From NCBI GenBank assembly GCA_964600025.1, contig CAZRHJ010000003.1, positions 1 to 64,000 of the forward strand: a stretch of DNA of 64,000 nucleotides, given 5' to 3'. The notes beneath the pieces were generated by a model. That model saw nothing but the letters and a program-made list of their open reading frames with translations, had not been told where the DNA came from and made no database searches. Shown piece by piece: positions 24,790 through 33,303 of this stretch. The stretch is from JADFUS01 sp964600025. GTDB taxonomy: Bacteria > Bacteroidota > Bacteroidia > Bacteroidales > Rikenellaceae. Position numbers and translations under genes: made by a program. Position 1 is the stretch's first letter. Each line of letters begins with the position of its first letter.

Positions 24790-26610
24790 TTAGTTAATAA
24801 TCACATCATCATTTGGATAAGAATATCCGCTACGTTTGTATTGATTTACAATACCACGCATAAACACAAGCACTCCAATACGACCAACAAACATCAAAAC
24901 AATGATAATTATTTTTGACGCCTCGCCAAGAATAGGAGTTACATTCATACTCAAACCTACGGTACTCATTGCCGAAACAATCTCAAAAAGCAAATATAGC
25001 GGAGCAATTTCTGGTTCAATGAGCATCAACACAATCTGTGCCACAAAAGCGAATAGCAAATATAGGAATATTGTAGAGTAAGCATTATTCACAGAGAAAG
25101 ACGATATCCGACGATTAAAAATCTCTGTTTCTTTTTTACCTCGAATCATAGAATAGAGATTAATTACAGATATTGCAAAAGCATTGGTTTTGATACCCCC
25201 TGCTGTTGATTGCGAACCACCACCTATCCACATTAACATAATAGTAATGATGATAGTAAGTGTCGAAAATGAAGTATAGGAAAGGGTATTAAAACCAGCT
25301 GTACGTGGTGTTACAGAGCTAAAAAATGATTGGGTAAGTTTTTGCGAAAAACTCAGTTGTGCAAAAGCATTGTTCCACTCAAAAATTGCAATTATAATAG
25401 TACCAAACACAAGAAGGAGTATTGTGGTAATAACTGCCAATCGAGTATTTAGATTATATTTATGTTTGATTTTAATGTATTTTGGTCGCTTCAAAAAATG
25501 ATTGTAGTAAAGTGCTTTGAAAAAAGAAAATACAGTCTGGATTAGGTTCGCAAAAATCGGGAAACCCAAGCCACCAAAAATAATCAAAAAAGATATTGTC
25601 AGAATAAACCCATTGTTGTATATGGTTGTCACCTCTCCAAGATTTGCACTCATTGTCGAAAATCCAGCATTACAAAATGCTGAAATAGAATGAAATACAC
25701 TAAAAAACAATTCATCTGGCAAACTAAGCCCCAGAGAGCCTCGAATGTTCAAAAATATAAACAAAGCACCGAGCAACTCAATAGAAAAAGTAACTATAAT
25801 AATATATTTTAGGGTGATTAAAAGTGCAGACAAAGATTTTGAAGACACAATATCACCGACGGTCATTTGATTATAGAAACTCGCATTACCCAAAAAGAAC
25901 AACGAAAAGAAAGAAGTAAAGGTCATAAATCCTAATCCCCCAATCTGGATAAGAAAAAGTATAAAAATATGCCCAAGAGGAGTGAAAGCAGTGGATATAT
26001 CCAAAGGAGTTAGGCCAGTTACACAAACTGCCGAAGTCGAAACAAACAGTGCGTCTATATAAGATATTTCGATATTGCGACAAAGTGGCAACATCAAACA
26101 AAACGAACCTACAACAATAGTAAATACAAAGCTCAATATAAATATTCTTGTCGGATTGGTTTTACGACCTACAATCTCGACCGCTGCACGTGATATTTCG
26201 AGTACAGAGGTCAGAATCATAACAGTTATCAAAAAATAATTGTTTGACAAGACTGCAAATATATGGGGATAACGAATGATTATATTTTCTAAAATTTTAC
26301 CTATAAATACCGTATAAATCGCCCAATATAATAGCTTTGGAACAAACCTAACTTCACGTATTTCGGACAATCTATTGAGAGTAATTCGCAAAAATATAAG
26401 AACAATATGTGAATAAAACACAAATTTGAATATCCCTCTCGACACATAAGTATCTGAATCAATCCTATCCACCCCAATCCAATACAACATATCCATAACC
26501 ACCGTTACAGATACAATCAAAAACAATATATTGACAATTTTACGAGCAAAACCACCGTAAAGTTGCACATACTTTTTGAGTAATATTTCTATGTTTTTAG
26601 GAATAATCAT
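24790..26610 (-). CDS. KtrB/TrkH-type potassium transporter
   Basis: At 606 residues this inner-membrane protein is longer than typical KtrB (about 450). The C-terminal 440 residues hold the four pore repeats with selectivity segments around VCVTGLT, AFCNAGF, TPRTAGFNT and STVGLS. The extra N-terminal 150 residues contain four or five hydrophobic helices and resemble the front extension common in Bacteroidota TrkH proteins. With the KtrA-like subunit downstream it should import K+, perhaps with Na+. A -7 box lies at 26646-26639. Confidence 0.92.
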   Translation of the reverse strand: MIIPKNIEILLKKYVQLYGGFARKIVNILFLIVSVTVVMDMLYWIGVDRIDSDTYVSRGIFKFVFYSHIVLIFLRITLNRLSEIREVRFVPKLLYWAIYTVFIGKILENIIIRYPHIFAVLSNNYFLITVMILTSVLEISRAAVEIVGRKTNPTRIFILSFVFTIVVGSFCLMLPLCRNIEISYIDALFVSTSAVCVTGLTPLDISTAFTPLGHIFILFLIQIGGLGFMTFTSFFSLFFLGNASFYNQMTVGDIVSSKSLSALLITLKYIIIVTFSIELLGALFIFLNIRGSLGLSLPDELFFSVFHSISAFCNAGFSTMSANLGEVTTIYNNGFILTISFLIIFGGLGFPIFANLIQTVFSFFKALYYNHFLKRPKYIKIKHKYNLNTRLAVITTILLLVFGTIIIAIFEWNNAFAQLSFSQKLTQSFFSSVTPRTAGFNTLSYTSFSTLTIIITIMLMWIGGGSQSTAGGIKTNAFAISVINLYSMIRGKKETEIFNRRISSFSVNNAYSTIFLYLLFAFVAQIVLMLIEPEIAPLYLLFEIVSAMSTVGLSMNVTPILGEASKIIIIVLMFVGRIGVLVFMRGIVNQYKRSGYSYPNDDVIIN

Positions 26611-26638
26611 ATTTTTAGATTAATTTTGCAAGATAACA

Positions 26639-26646
26639 CAAAGTTA
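26639..26646 (-). promoter_or_regulatory. -7 box of the K+ uptake operon
   Basis: TAACTTTG on the minus strand, about 30 bases before the ATG, matches TAnnTTTG. Confidence 0.4.
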
Positions 26647-26675
26647 ATAATTATATTAAACATACAATATTTATT

Positions 26676-27167
26676 ATGCAAAAACTTAATTACAAATGTT
26701 CAATGGGCAAACGAGAGAAAATATCTTCGATATTGTCCTACCTTCCAATTTTTGTCATAATAATAATTGGTTGCATATATTTTCAAAATGAATTTATAAT
26801 CCCGCTACTACTTCTTGTAGCTCTTGCAATTTACCCTTTTCTTTTGACTCCACACGAAATTATCATAACCCAAGAGGGAATAACCGTCAAACGACTGTTT
26901 AGGAGTAAATATATCTCAATGCAAGATATTGTAGCAGTAGCAGAGCGTGAACCAAAAGAATTTCGTAATGATTTTAGGAATATGGGCGTATCAGGTATGC
27001 TTGGACATTTTGGACGTTTCAAATCAAATACGCTTGGGAATTACTATGCAATAGTCAATAATTCAGAAAACATATTTTGGGTAATAAGCAAACAAAAAAT
27101 TTATCTTTTGAGTTGCGATAACAACAAAGAAACCCTTAAAGAAATAACAAAATACATAAAAAAATAG
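26676..27167 (+). CDS. Membrane protein with bacterial PH-like domain
   Basis: This 163-residue protein has two closely spaced membrane helices (about 19-36 and 40-57) followed by a domain of PH/YdbT type (about 60-160, starting PHEIIITQEGITVKRLF). It sits alone between the K+ uptake operon and tnaA. Function unknown. Confidence 0.65.
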   Translation: MQKLNYKCSMGKREKISSILSYLPIFVIIIIGCIYFQNEFIIPLLLLVALAIYPFLLTPHEIIITQEGITVKRLFRSKYISMQDIVAVAEREPKEFRNDFRNMGVSGMLGHFGRFKSNTLGNYYAIVNNSENIFWVISKQKIYLLSCDNNKETLKEITKYIKK

Positions 27168-27171
27168 TTTT

Positions 27172-27205
27172 TTTGTTGCTTAAATTGATTTTTTAGTTAT
27201 ATTTG
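27172..27205 (+). promoter_or_regulatory. Promoter of tnaA
   Basis: TATATTTG (27198-27205) with TTG at 27176-27178 and a 19-base spacer fits the consensus. There is no room for a tnaC-like leader peptide with boxA/rut sites as in Escherichia coli, so control differs. Confidence 0.55.
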
Positions 27206-27233
27206 TGCAAACACAACTAAAACTATTAAAACT

Positions 27234-28610
27234 ATGGAACTTCCTTATGCAGAACCATTTAGAATCAAAATGGTAGAAGCAATCAAAACAACAACACGTT
27301 CAGAGCGTGAAAAAGCTATCAAAGAGGCAGGTTATAATCTATTTAACCTAAAAGGCGAAGATGTATTTGTGGATATGCTAACAGACTCAGGTACAGGAGC
27401 AATGAGCGACACACAATGGGCAGCAATGATGACTGGCGACGAGAGTTATGCAGGTTCAAGTTCATTCTTCAATCTTCAAAAATCTATCCAAACAATCTTT
27501 GGATTTGAATATTTTTTGCCAACTCACCAAGGACGTGCAGCCGAAAATACCTTATTCTCAACACTTATCAAAGCAGGTGATGTTATTCCGGGAAACTCTC
27601 ATTTTGACACTACAAAAGGCCATATTGAATATCGCAAAGCATTTGCAGTGGATTGCACAATAGACGATGCAAAGGACTCTCAAAAAGAAGTTCCTTTCAA
27701 AGGAAATGTTGATTGTACAAAATTGGAAGAAGTACTTAAAACTACTCCAAAAGAAAAAATACCATTTATTTGTTTGACAGTTACAAACAATACAGCAGGT
27801 GGACAACCAGTTTCGATGCAAAACATCAAAGAGGTATGTGCATTGGGTAAAAAATACGGCATTGCAGTAATGATGGACTCTGCACGTTTTGCCGAAAACG
27901 CATATTTTATCAAAGTGCGTGAAAAGGGATACGAAAACAAAACCATAAAAGAAATTGTACGAGAAATGTACAAAGACGCAGATATGATGACAATGTCTTC
28001 TAAGAAAGACGGGTTGGTAAATATTGGTGGTTTTACTGCAATGAACAGCGAAGATGTATATAAACGTGCTTCTGTATTTAATATTATGAACGAAGGCTAC
28101 CTTACTTATGGAGGTATGGCAGGACGTGATATGAATGCTCTTGCAGTTGGACTTATGGAAAACACAGAATACGAGATGCTACATTCACGCATTTCTCAGG
28201 TTGAATACTTAGGTAAAAAACTTGACGAATATGGTATTCCTTACCAACGCCCAGCAGGTGGCCACGCTATTTTTGTTGATGCTAAACGTATGTTAGACAA
28301 AGTTCCTTTGGAACAATTCCCCGCACAGACATTAGGCGTAGAATTATATCTTGAAGGAGGAGTTAGAGGAGTTGAGATAGGTGCTATTTTGGCAGACAGA
28401 GACCCAGTAACTCGTGAAAACAGATTTGGTGGAGTTGAGTTCTTGCGTCTTGCAGTTTCTCGCCGTACTTATACAAATAACCATATGGATTACGTGGCAG
28501 CAGCACTCAAAAACATAGCAGACCGCAAAGACTCTATCACAAGTGGATTTAAAATTGTAGAAGAAGCTCCTATTATGCGACACTTCACAGTAAAATTAGA
28601 CAGAATTTAA
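27234..28610 (+). CDS. tnaA: Tryptophanase
   Basis: This PLP beta-eliminating lyase converts tryptophan to indole, pyruvate and ammonia. The 458-residue sequence aligns by eye over its full length with tryptophanase and tyrosine phenol-lyase. PLP Lys258 lies in SSKKDGLVNIGG. Two positions that separate the enzymes favour tryptophanase: Asp125 (HFDTTKGH, Thr in the phenol-lyase) and Ile in GVRGVEIG (Arg in the phenol-lyase). It has its own promoter, and a MITE-like half element with a perfect hairpin follows as terminator. No tryptophan permease gene is adjacent. Confidence 0.94.
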   Translation: MELPYAEPFRIKMVEAIKTTTRSEREKAIKEAGYNLFNLKGEDVFVDMLTDSGTGAMSDTQWAAMMTGDESYAGSSSFFNLQKSIQTIFGFEYFLPTHQGRAAENTLFSTLIKAGDVIPGNSHFDTTKGHIEYRKAFAVDCTIDDAKDSQKEVPFKGNVDCTKLEEVLKTTPKEKIPFICLTVTNNTAGGQPVSMQNIKEVCALGKKYGIAVMMDSARFAENAYFIKVREKGYENKTIKEIVREMYKDADMMTMSSKKDGLVNIGGFTAMNSEDVYKRASVFNIMNEGYLTYGGMAGRDMNALAVGLMENTEYEMLHSRISQVEYLGKKLDEYGIPYQRPAGGHAIFVDAKRMLDKVPLEQFPAQTLGVELYLEGGVRGVEIGAILADRDPVTRENRFGGVEFLRLAVSRRTYTNNHMDYVAAALKNIADRKDSITSGFKIVEEAPIMRHFTVKLDRI

Positions 28611-28616
28611 CAACAA

Positions 28617-28800
28617 TAATAGCTTTGTATACTTATCTGTGAAATATTCTAAGATATCCGAGTTTATTAGGAACTTCTATGATTTCTGAAAGATAAAACT
28701 TTAAAAAAAATATTTTTCTAATCTCCAAATAAGTGAAAACACTGTAATAAATTAAGCAATAATATATTACAGTGTTTTTTATAATTTTTATCTTGAAGTA
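28617..28800. mobile_element. MITE-like element, diverged left-half copy
   Basis: The core blocks GAAATATTCTAAGATATCCGAGTTTATTAGGAAC, TATGATTTCTGAAAGATAAAA and the ATTACAGTGTTTT module are present, diverged from the full copy at 23835. Clear family ends are not visible. Confidence 0.6.
28736..28778 (+). terminator. Hairpin terminator after tnaA (within element)
   Basis: AAAACACTGTAATA (28736-28749) and TATTACAGTGTTTT (28765-28778) are exact reverse complements, followed by more T. The hairpin belongs to the dispersed element, which here seems to serve as terminator. Confidence 0.7.
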
Positions 28801-28856
28801 ACAAATAATAATACAACATTTTGAAACAAGAATAAAATTTATTCCCGTTTTTTTTA

Positions 28857-28864
28857 TATCTTTG
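28857..28864 (+). promoter_or_regulatory. -7 box of the DUF3298 lipoprotein gene
   Basis: TATCTTTG matches TAnnTTTG and lies 40 bases before the ATG. No -33 box stands out. Confidence 0.45.
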
Positions 28865-28904
28865 TATCTAATAACATAATAACTTTATAAAATTAACAAA
28901 AACA

Positions 28905-29594
28905 ATGAAAAAGCTACTAATTTTGTGCTTTACTACAATACTTTTGGCTTGTACAAGCACTAAAAATCCAGAATACACTACAACAAGTATAAATTATTCA
29001 GACAAATACCTAACAGCAAAAATTGAATATCCAAAATTCAAAGGTATGCCAAATATCAATGAAGAGATAGCAAATATCATATCGGTATATGACACAGAAG
29101 AAGCCTCAACTCTTGATGAGCAAATAAAAAGCCTTAGCGACGAAGCAAAAGAAGTATCTGAAATAAGCGAAAGAGAGGTACAATACACATCGGAGATAAG
29201 TTTTAATATCAATTATAGCAAAGATATTACTTCGGTTGTTATCACAAAATACGAATATGCAGGAGGTGCTCACCCAAATACTTATAGCGCATATATTAAT
29301 GCCAACAACAAAGATATTATTATTCCTAACAACGAGATAATTAATAATTGGAAAGCACTAAGACCTTTGGTTGTAAAAGAACTTTGCAAACAAAAAGAAA
29401 TTAAAGAAACAGATAAACCCGAAGAAAGTGGTCTGTTTATTAATTTTGAAGAATTACCTCAACCAGAAAATATTGGTTTTACAAAAACCAATCTAATACT
29501 ATACTACAATCGCTACGAGATTGCACCTTACGCTTTTGGAGATTTATTGATAGAACTTCCTCTAAACAAGATTTCTGAATATATAAATTACTAA
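28905..29594 (+). CDS. DUF4163/DUF3298 lipoprotein
   Basis: The 229-residue protein has a lipoprotein signal (Cys16 in LLLACTST). The DUF4163 part (about 25-110) and DUF3298 part (about 120-225) show the family phrase EYAGGAHPNTYSAYINAN. The fold occurs in RsiV and PdaC; the role here is unknown, possibly lysozyme or cell-wall related. It lies 18 bases before nhaC and may be co-transcribed with it. Confidence 0.8.
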   Translation: MKKLLILCFTTILLACTSTKNPEYTTTSINYSDKYLTAKIEYPKFKGMPNINEEIANIISVYDTEEASTLDEQIKSLSDEAKEVSEISEREVQYTSEISFNINYSKDITSVVITKYEYAGGAHPNTYSAYINANNKDIIIPNNEIINNWKALRPLVVKELCKQKEIKETDKPEESGLFINFEELPQPENIGFTKTNLILYYNRYEIAPYAFGDLLIELPLNKISEYINY

Positions 29595-29612
29595 CCTACA
29601 AATAAAATTCTA

Positions 29613-31037
29613 ATGAAACAACCCACAATCCTACAATCAATTGTGCCTATCGTAGTGCTAATAGGTCTTATTGCACTAAACATCACAATTTTTGGCAACG
29701 ACACTTTGGCAGGTGCAAACCAAATAGCTCTACTGTTCACATCAACAATAACTGCTATATTTGCGATTTATAATGGCACAAAGTGGGACGATATGATGAA
29801 CAAAGTCATAGATACTATTTCTTCTGCAATGGGAGCAATTATAATACTGCTACTAATTGGTATGTTGGCAGGAACTTGGATGATTTCAGGCGTTATTCCA
29901 ACAATGATGTATTACGGTTTGTACATACTTAATGCCGATTTTTTCTTACCAGCAGCAGTTATTATTTCTATAATTATTTCAATTTCGTTGGGTAGTTCTT
30001 GGTCAACAATAGCAACTCTTGGGGTTGCACTTCTTGGTATAGGTAGAGCTTTGGGATTTGATGATGGTATTATTGCAGGAGCAATTATATCTGGTGCATA
30101 TTTTGGAGATAAAATTTCCCCAATTTCTGACACATCAAACCTTTCGGCAGCTATCTCAAAAACAGATTTGTTTGTACTTATCAGATATATGATGCAAACA
30201 TCTATTCCAACAATACTTATCACACTTGCAATTTTTGTTGCCATTACATTCTCGGTAGAACAAACTGGTGCAGCAACAGACGTTTCTCATTTCAGAAATG
30301 GTTTGGACAACATTTACAATATTAGTCCGTGGCTATTAGTAGTGCCTATTTTAACAATCATTGGTATAGCAAAAAAACTTCCTCCACTACCAGTTTTATT
30401 GTTCGGTTCGGTATTAGGCGGTATTGCGACTATTATTTTCCAAACAGATATTATAGCTAATCTTTCGACTGACGGAATTTACAATGCTAAATCTTGCTAC
30501 GAAGTAGTTATAAAATCAATGTTTGGAGCAATTAATATGAATAGCGAAGACACTGTAATCAACAATCTTACAGCTACGAGAGGTATGGCTGGAATGCTTA
30601 ATACTATTTGGCTTATTATATGTGCTATGATTTTTGGAGGAATTTTGGAAGCAGGTGGTTTCTTGAAATGCCTAACAAACAAAATGATGAGATCCGTAAC
30701 TACTCCACGTGGAATTGTTACAGCAACAACTGGGACTTGTGTATTGTTTAACCTTACAGCAGGCGACCAATATTTGTCTATCGTAATTCCTGGCAAGATG
30801 TTTGTGGATAGTTACGAAAAGATGAACCTAAAAGGAGAAGTATTGGCAAGAACACTTCAAGACAGTGCCACTGTTACAAGCGTTTTGATACCTTGGAATA
30901 CTTGTGGAGCAACTCAATCTACAATTTTAGGAATATCTACATTCACATATCTCCCTTACGCATTTTTCTGTTATCTAAGCCCTATTACCTCAATACTATT
31001 CGCTTGGTTTAATATAAAAATACGACGAAAAGAATAA
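29613..31037 (+). CDS. nhaC: NhaC-family Na+/H+ antiporter
   Basis: The 474-residue membrane protein has about eleven helices. The NhaC hallmark AYFGDKISPISDTSNL (about 164-179) and a second half-repeat signature (WNTCGATQSTILGI, near 430) are present. It likely exchanges internal Na+ for H+, or exchanges organic acids as in MleN. Together with NhaD at 36213 and the K+ system it points to strong sodium cycling. Confidence 0.9.
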   Translation: MKQPTILQSIVPIVVLIGLIALNITIFGNDTLAGANQIALLFTSTITAIFAIYNGTKWDDMMNKVIDTISSAMGAIIILLLIGMLAGTWMISGVIPTMMYYGLYILNADFFLPAAVIISIIISISLGSSWSTIATLGVALLGIGRALGFDDGIIAGAIISGAYFGDKISPISDTSNLSAAISKTDLFVLIRYMMQTSIPTILITLAIFVAITFSVEQTGAATDVSHFRNGLDNIYNISPWLLVVPILTIIGIAKKLPPLPVLLFGSVLGGIATIIFQTDIIANLSTDGIYNAKSCYEVVIKSMFGAINMNSEDTVINNLTATRGMAGMLNTIWLIICAMIFGGILEAGGFLKCLTNKMMRSVTTPRGIVTATTGTCVLFNLTAGDQYLSIVIPGKMFVDSYEKMNLKGEVLARTLQDSATVTSVLIPWNTCGATQSTILGISTFTYLPYAFFCYLSPITSILFAWFNIKIRRKE

Positions 31038-31091
31038 TAAAATCACAAATTTTGATGTTATTATTACATAAACAAATTTTAATCACAAATT

Positions 31092-33071
31092 ATGTACAGA
31101 AAATTAAGCACAAACGAAATAGAGGTTTTAAAAAACAACCAATGTTGGGCAGATGATTGGAATAACATTAATGTTAGAGATGAGTTTGATGCTAAACAAT
31201 TTAATTTAGTCAGATTTTCGGGAACAATAAACCTTGGAGGAAACTCAAAAAGACACGAACTCAAAGGTGGAATAAGTGTTAGAAGTGGTATTTTTAACGC
31301 AAAAATACACAACTGCAACATAGGCAACGGAGTATATATCACAAATGTAAATCAATATATTGCAAACTACGATATTGGCGACAATGTTGTGATTAGTAAT
31401 GTAGATAGGATTTTGATAGACGGCGAAACAACGTTTGGTAATGGCACACAAGTAGCTGTACTAAACGAAACTGGCGGACGTGAAGTAATGATTTACGATA
31501 GACTTTCTTCGCATTTAGGCTATATAATGACGCTTTACAGACACAAACCAGACACTATCAAAGCCATAGAAAAACTAATACAAGAATATAGCGATAAACA
31601 AAAAAGCACACGTGGCAGTATAGGTAATAATGTAAGTATTTTTAATTGCGATACTATCATAAATGTCAAGATTGGAGATAACACAGTAATAAGCGGAGCA
31701 TCAAGGCTCGAAGAAGGCTCAATTAATAGCACGGCAGAATCTATGGTGTATATTGGCTGTGATGTTATTGCTAAACATTTTATAATTTGTAGTGATACGT
31801 CTGTAAAAGATGGAGCTATGCTCGACAAATGTTTTATAGGGCAAGGTTGCGAAATTGGCAAACAATACTCTGCCGAAAACTCTTTAATATTTTCAAACTG
31901 TGTTGGTATGCACGGGGAGGCGTGTTCTATTTTTGCAGGGCCTTATACCGTTACTCACCATAAATCAACGTTATTGATTGCAGGTCTGTATTCTTTTATG
32001 AATGCAGGTAGTGGTTCTAACCAATCAAATCATATGTATAAACTTGGGCCAATACACCAAGGAGTAATAGATAGAGGCTCAAAAACCACATCAGATTCTT
32101 ATATACTATGGCCATCAAAAATCGGTGCTTTTTCGGTAATTATGGGCAGACACTATAATCACTGCGATACATCTATTTTGCCTTTTTCGTATTTGATAGA
32201 AACAGATAACAATACATATATTGTTCCGGGCGTAAACCTTCGTACAGTAGGCACAATTCGTGATGCAAAGAAATGGCCAAAACGTGATAGGCGAAAGACA
32301 GATAAGATTGACCAAATAAACTACAATCTACTCTCTCCATACACTGTTCACAAAATGATAAAAGGGGCTGCAAAACTTAATACTATCAAAGAAATTTCAG
32401 GTGAAACATCTTCAAAATATTCTTATGAAAACTGTATTATCAGAAATTCCTCTCTAAACAATGGTATTAAATTTTATAATATAGCCATTACCAAATTCAT
32501 TGGAAACTCTATTATAAAACGCTTGGAAAATATTAGTGGCAAAGACTTGAACGAACTTCAAAAAGCACTAAAACCAAGCTCGGAAATAGGTATTGGTTCG
32601 TGGGCAGATATCGGAGGATTATTAGCTCCCAAAAAAGAAATTTTAAGAATTTTAGACGATATAGCTGACAATAAATTAAATAATTTGGAGGATATTCATA
32701 AAGAATTTGAAAATCTTCACGGAAATTACTATGAATACGAGTGGAACTGGGTTTATGAAAAAATTTCGAATGGAAATTGTGGCATAGACTTAAATTCTGC
32801 AAACAGTATATCCGAGTACGTACAGAAGTGGATAGATTGCGTTACGACACTCGACAAAATGGTATATGAAGATGCTAAGAAAGAATTTACACTATCAAGC
32901 AAAACAGGTTTTGGTGCAGACGGAGGAAAAACCACCAAACAAAAAGACTTTGAGAATGTTCGAGGAGCATTTGAAAGCAATGATTTTGTGATAGATACCC
33001 TCAACCATATTAAACGCAAAACAGAGTTAGGAGAAGAATTAATCAATCGCCTAAAACCGTTGATTAAGTAA
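31092..33071 (+). CDS. DUF4954 family left-handed beta-helix protein
   Basis: This 659-residue cytosolic protein contains many hexapeptide-type turns (IGNGVYITN, IGDNVVISNV, IGDNTVISGA, IGQGCEIGKQ) between about 60 and 330, building a left-handed beta-helix like sugar-nucleotide acyltransferases. The C-terminal 250 residues are helical. The large size and the helical tail match DUF4954, common in Bacteroidales, whose reaction is unknown. It has its own terminator at 33077. Confidence 0.85.
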   Translation: MYRKLSTNEIEVLKNNQCWADDWNNINVRDEFDAKQFNLVRFSGTINLGGNSKRHELKGGISVRSGIFNAKIHNCNIGNGVYITNVNQYIANYDIGDNVVISNVDRILIDGETTFGNGTQVAVLNETGGREVMIYDRLSSHLGYIMTLYRHKPDTIKAIEKLIQEYSDKQKSTRGSIGNNVSIFNCDTIINVKIGDNTVISGASRLEEGSINSTAESMVYIGCDVIAKHFIICSDTSVKDGAMLDKCFIGQGCEIGKQYSAENSLIFSNCVGMHGEACSIFAGPYTVTHHKSTLLIAGLYSFMNAGSGSNQSNHMYKLGPIHQGVIDRGSKTTSDSYILWPSKIGAFSVIMGRHYNHCDTSILPFSYLIETDNNTYIVPGVNLRTVGTIRDAKKWPKRDRRKTDKIDQINYNLLSPYTVHKMIKGAAKLNTIKEISGETSSKYSYENCIIRNSSLNNGIKFYNIAITKFIGNSIIKRLENISGKDLNELQKALKPSSEIGIGSWADIGGLLAPKKEILRILDDIADNKLNNLEDIHKEFENLHGNYYEYEWNWVYEKISNGNCGIDLNSANSISEYVQKWIDCVTTLDKMVYEDAKKEFTLSSKTGFGADGGKTTKQKDFENVRGAFESNDFVIDTLNHIKRKTELGEELINRLKPLIK

Positions 33072-33076
33072 CAAAT

Positions 33077-33120
33077 AAAAATAACCCACAAAAACTAAAT
33101 AGTTTTTGTGGGTTATTTTT
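33077..33120 (+). terminator. Intrinsic terminator after DUF4954 gene
   Basis: AAAAATAACCCACAAAAACTA and its reverse complement (33100-33120) form a perfect stem of about 21 bp with a 2-base centre, ending in a T run. Confidence 0.92.
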
Positions 33121-33153
33121 TACCATTATACCATAAATACTTGTATATGAGAA

Positions 33154-33303
33154 GCATATCAGAAATCAAACAAGTTTCAAAAACTCGAATATCTTAGGAT
33201 ATTTTGCAGATGCTCATAACAGAGCGTATTGAATTACGTGCGTTATTAACATCTGTAAAATATACAAGATAGGCAAGTTTCATTCAAAGCGTACGATACT
33301 AAT
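33154..33303. mobile_element. MITE-like element, diverged copy
   Basis: The core arms ACTCGAATATCTTAGGATAT and, inverted, CAAGATAGGCAAGTTT surround GATGCTCATAAC...GTTATTAACATC. The end reads AGCGTACGATACTAATT and overlaps the TAA stop of the outer-membrane receptor at 33303. Confidence 0.7.
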
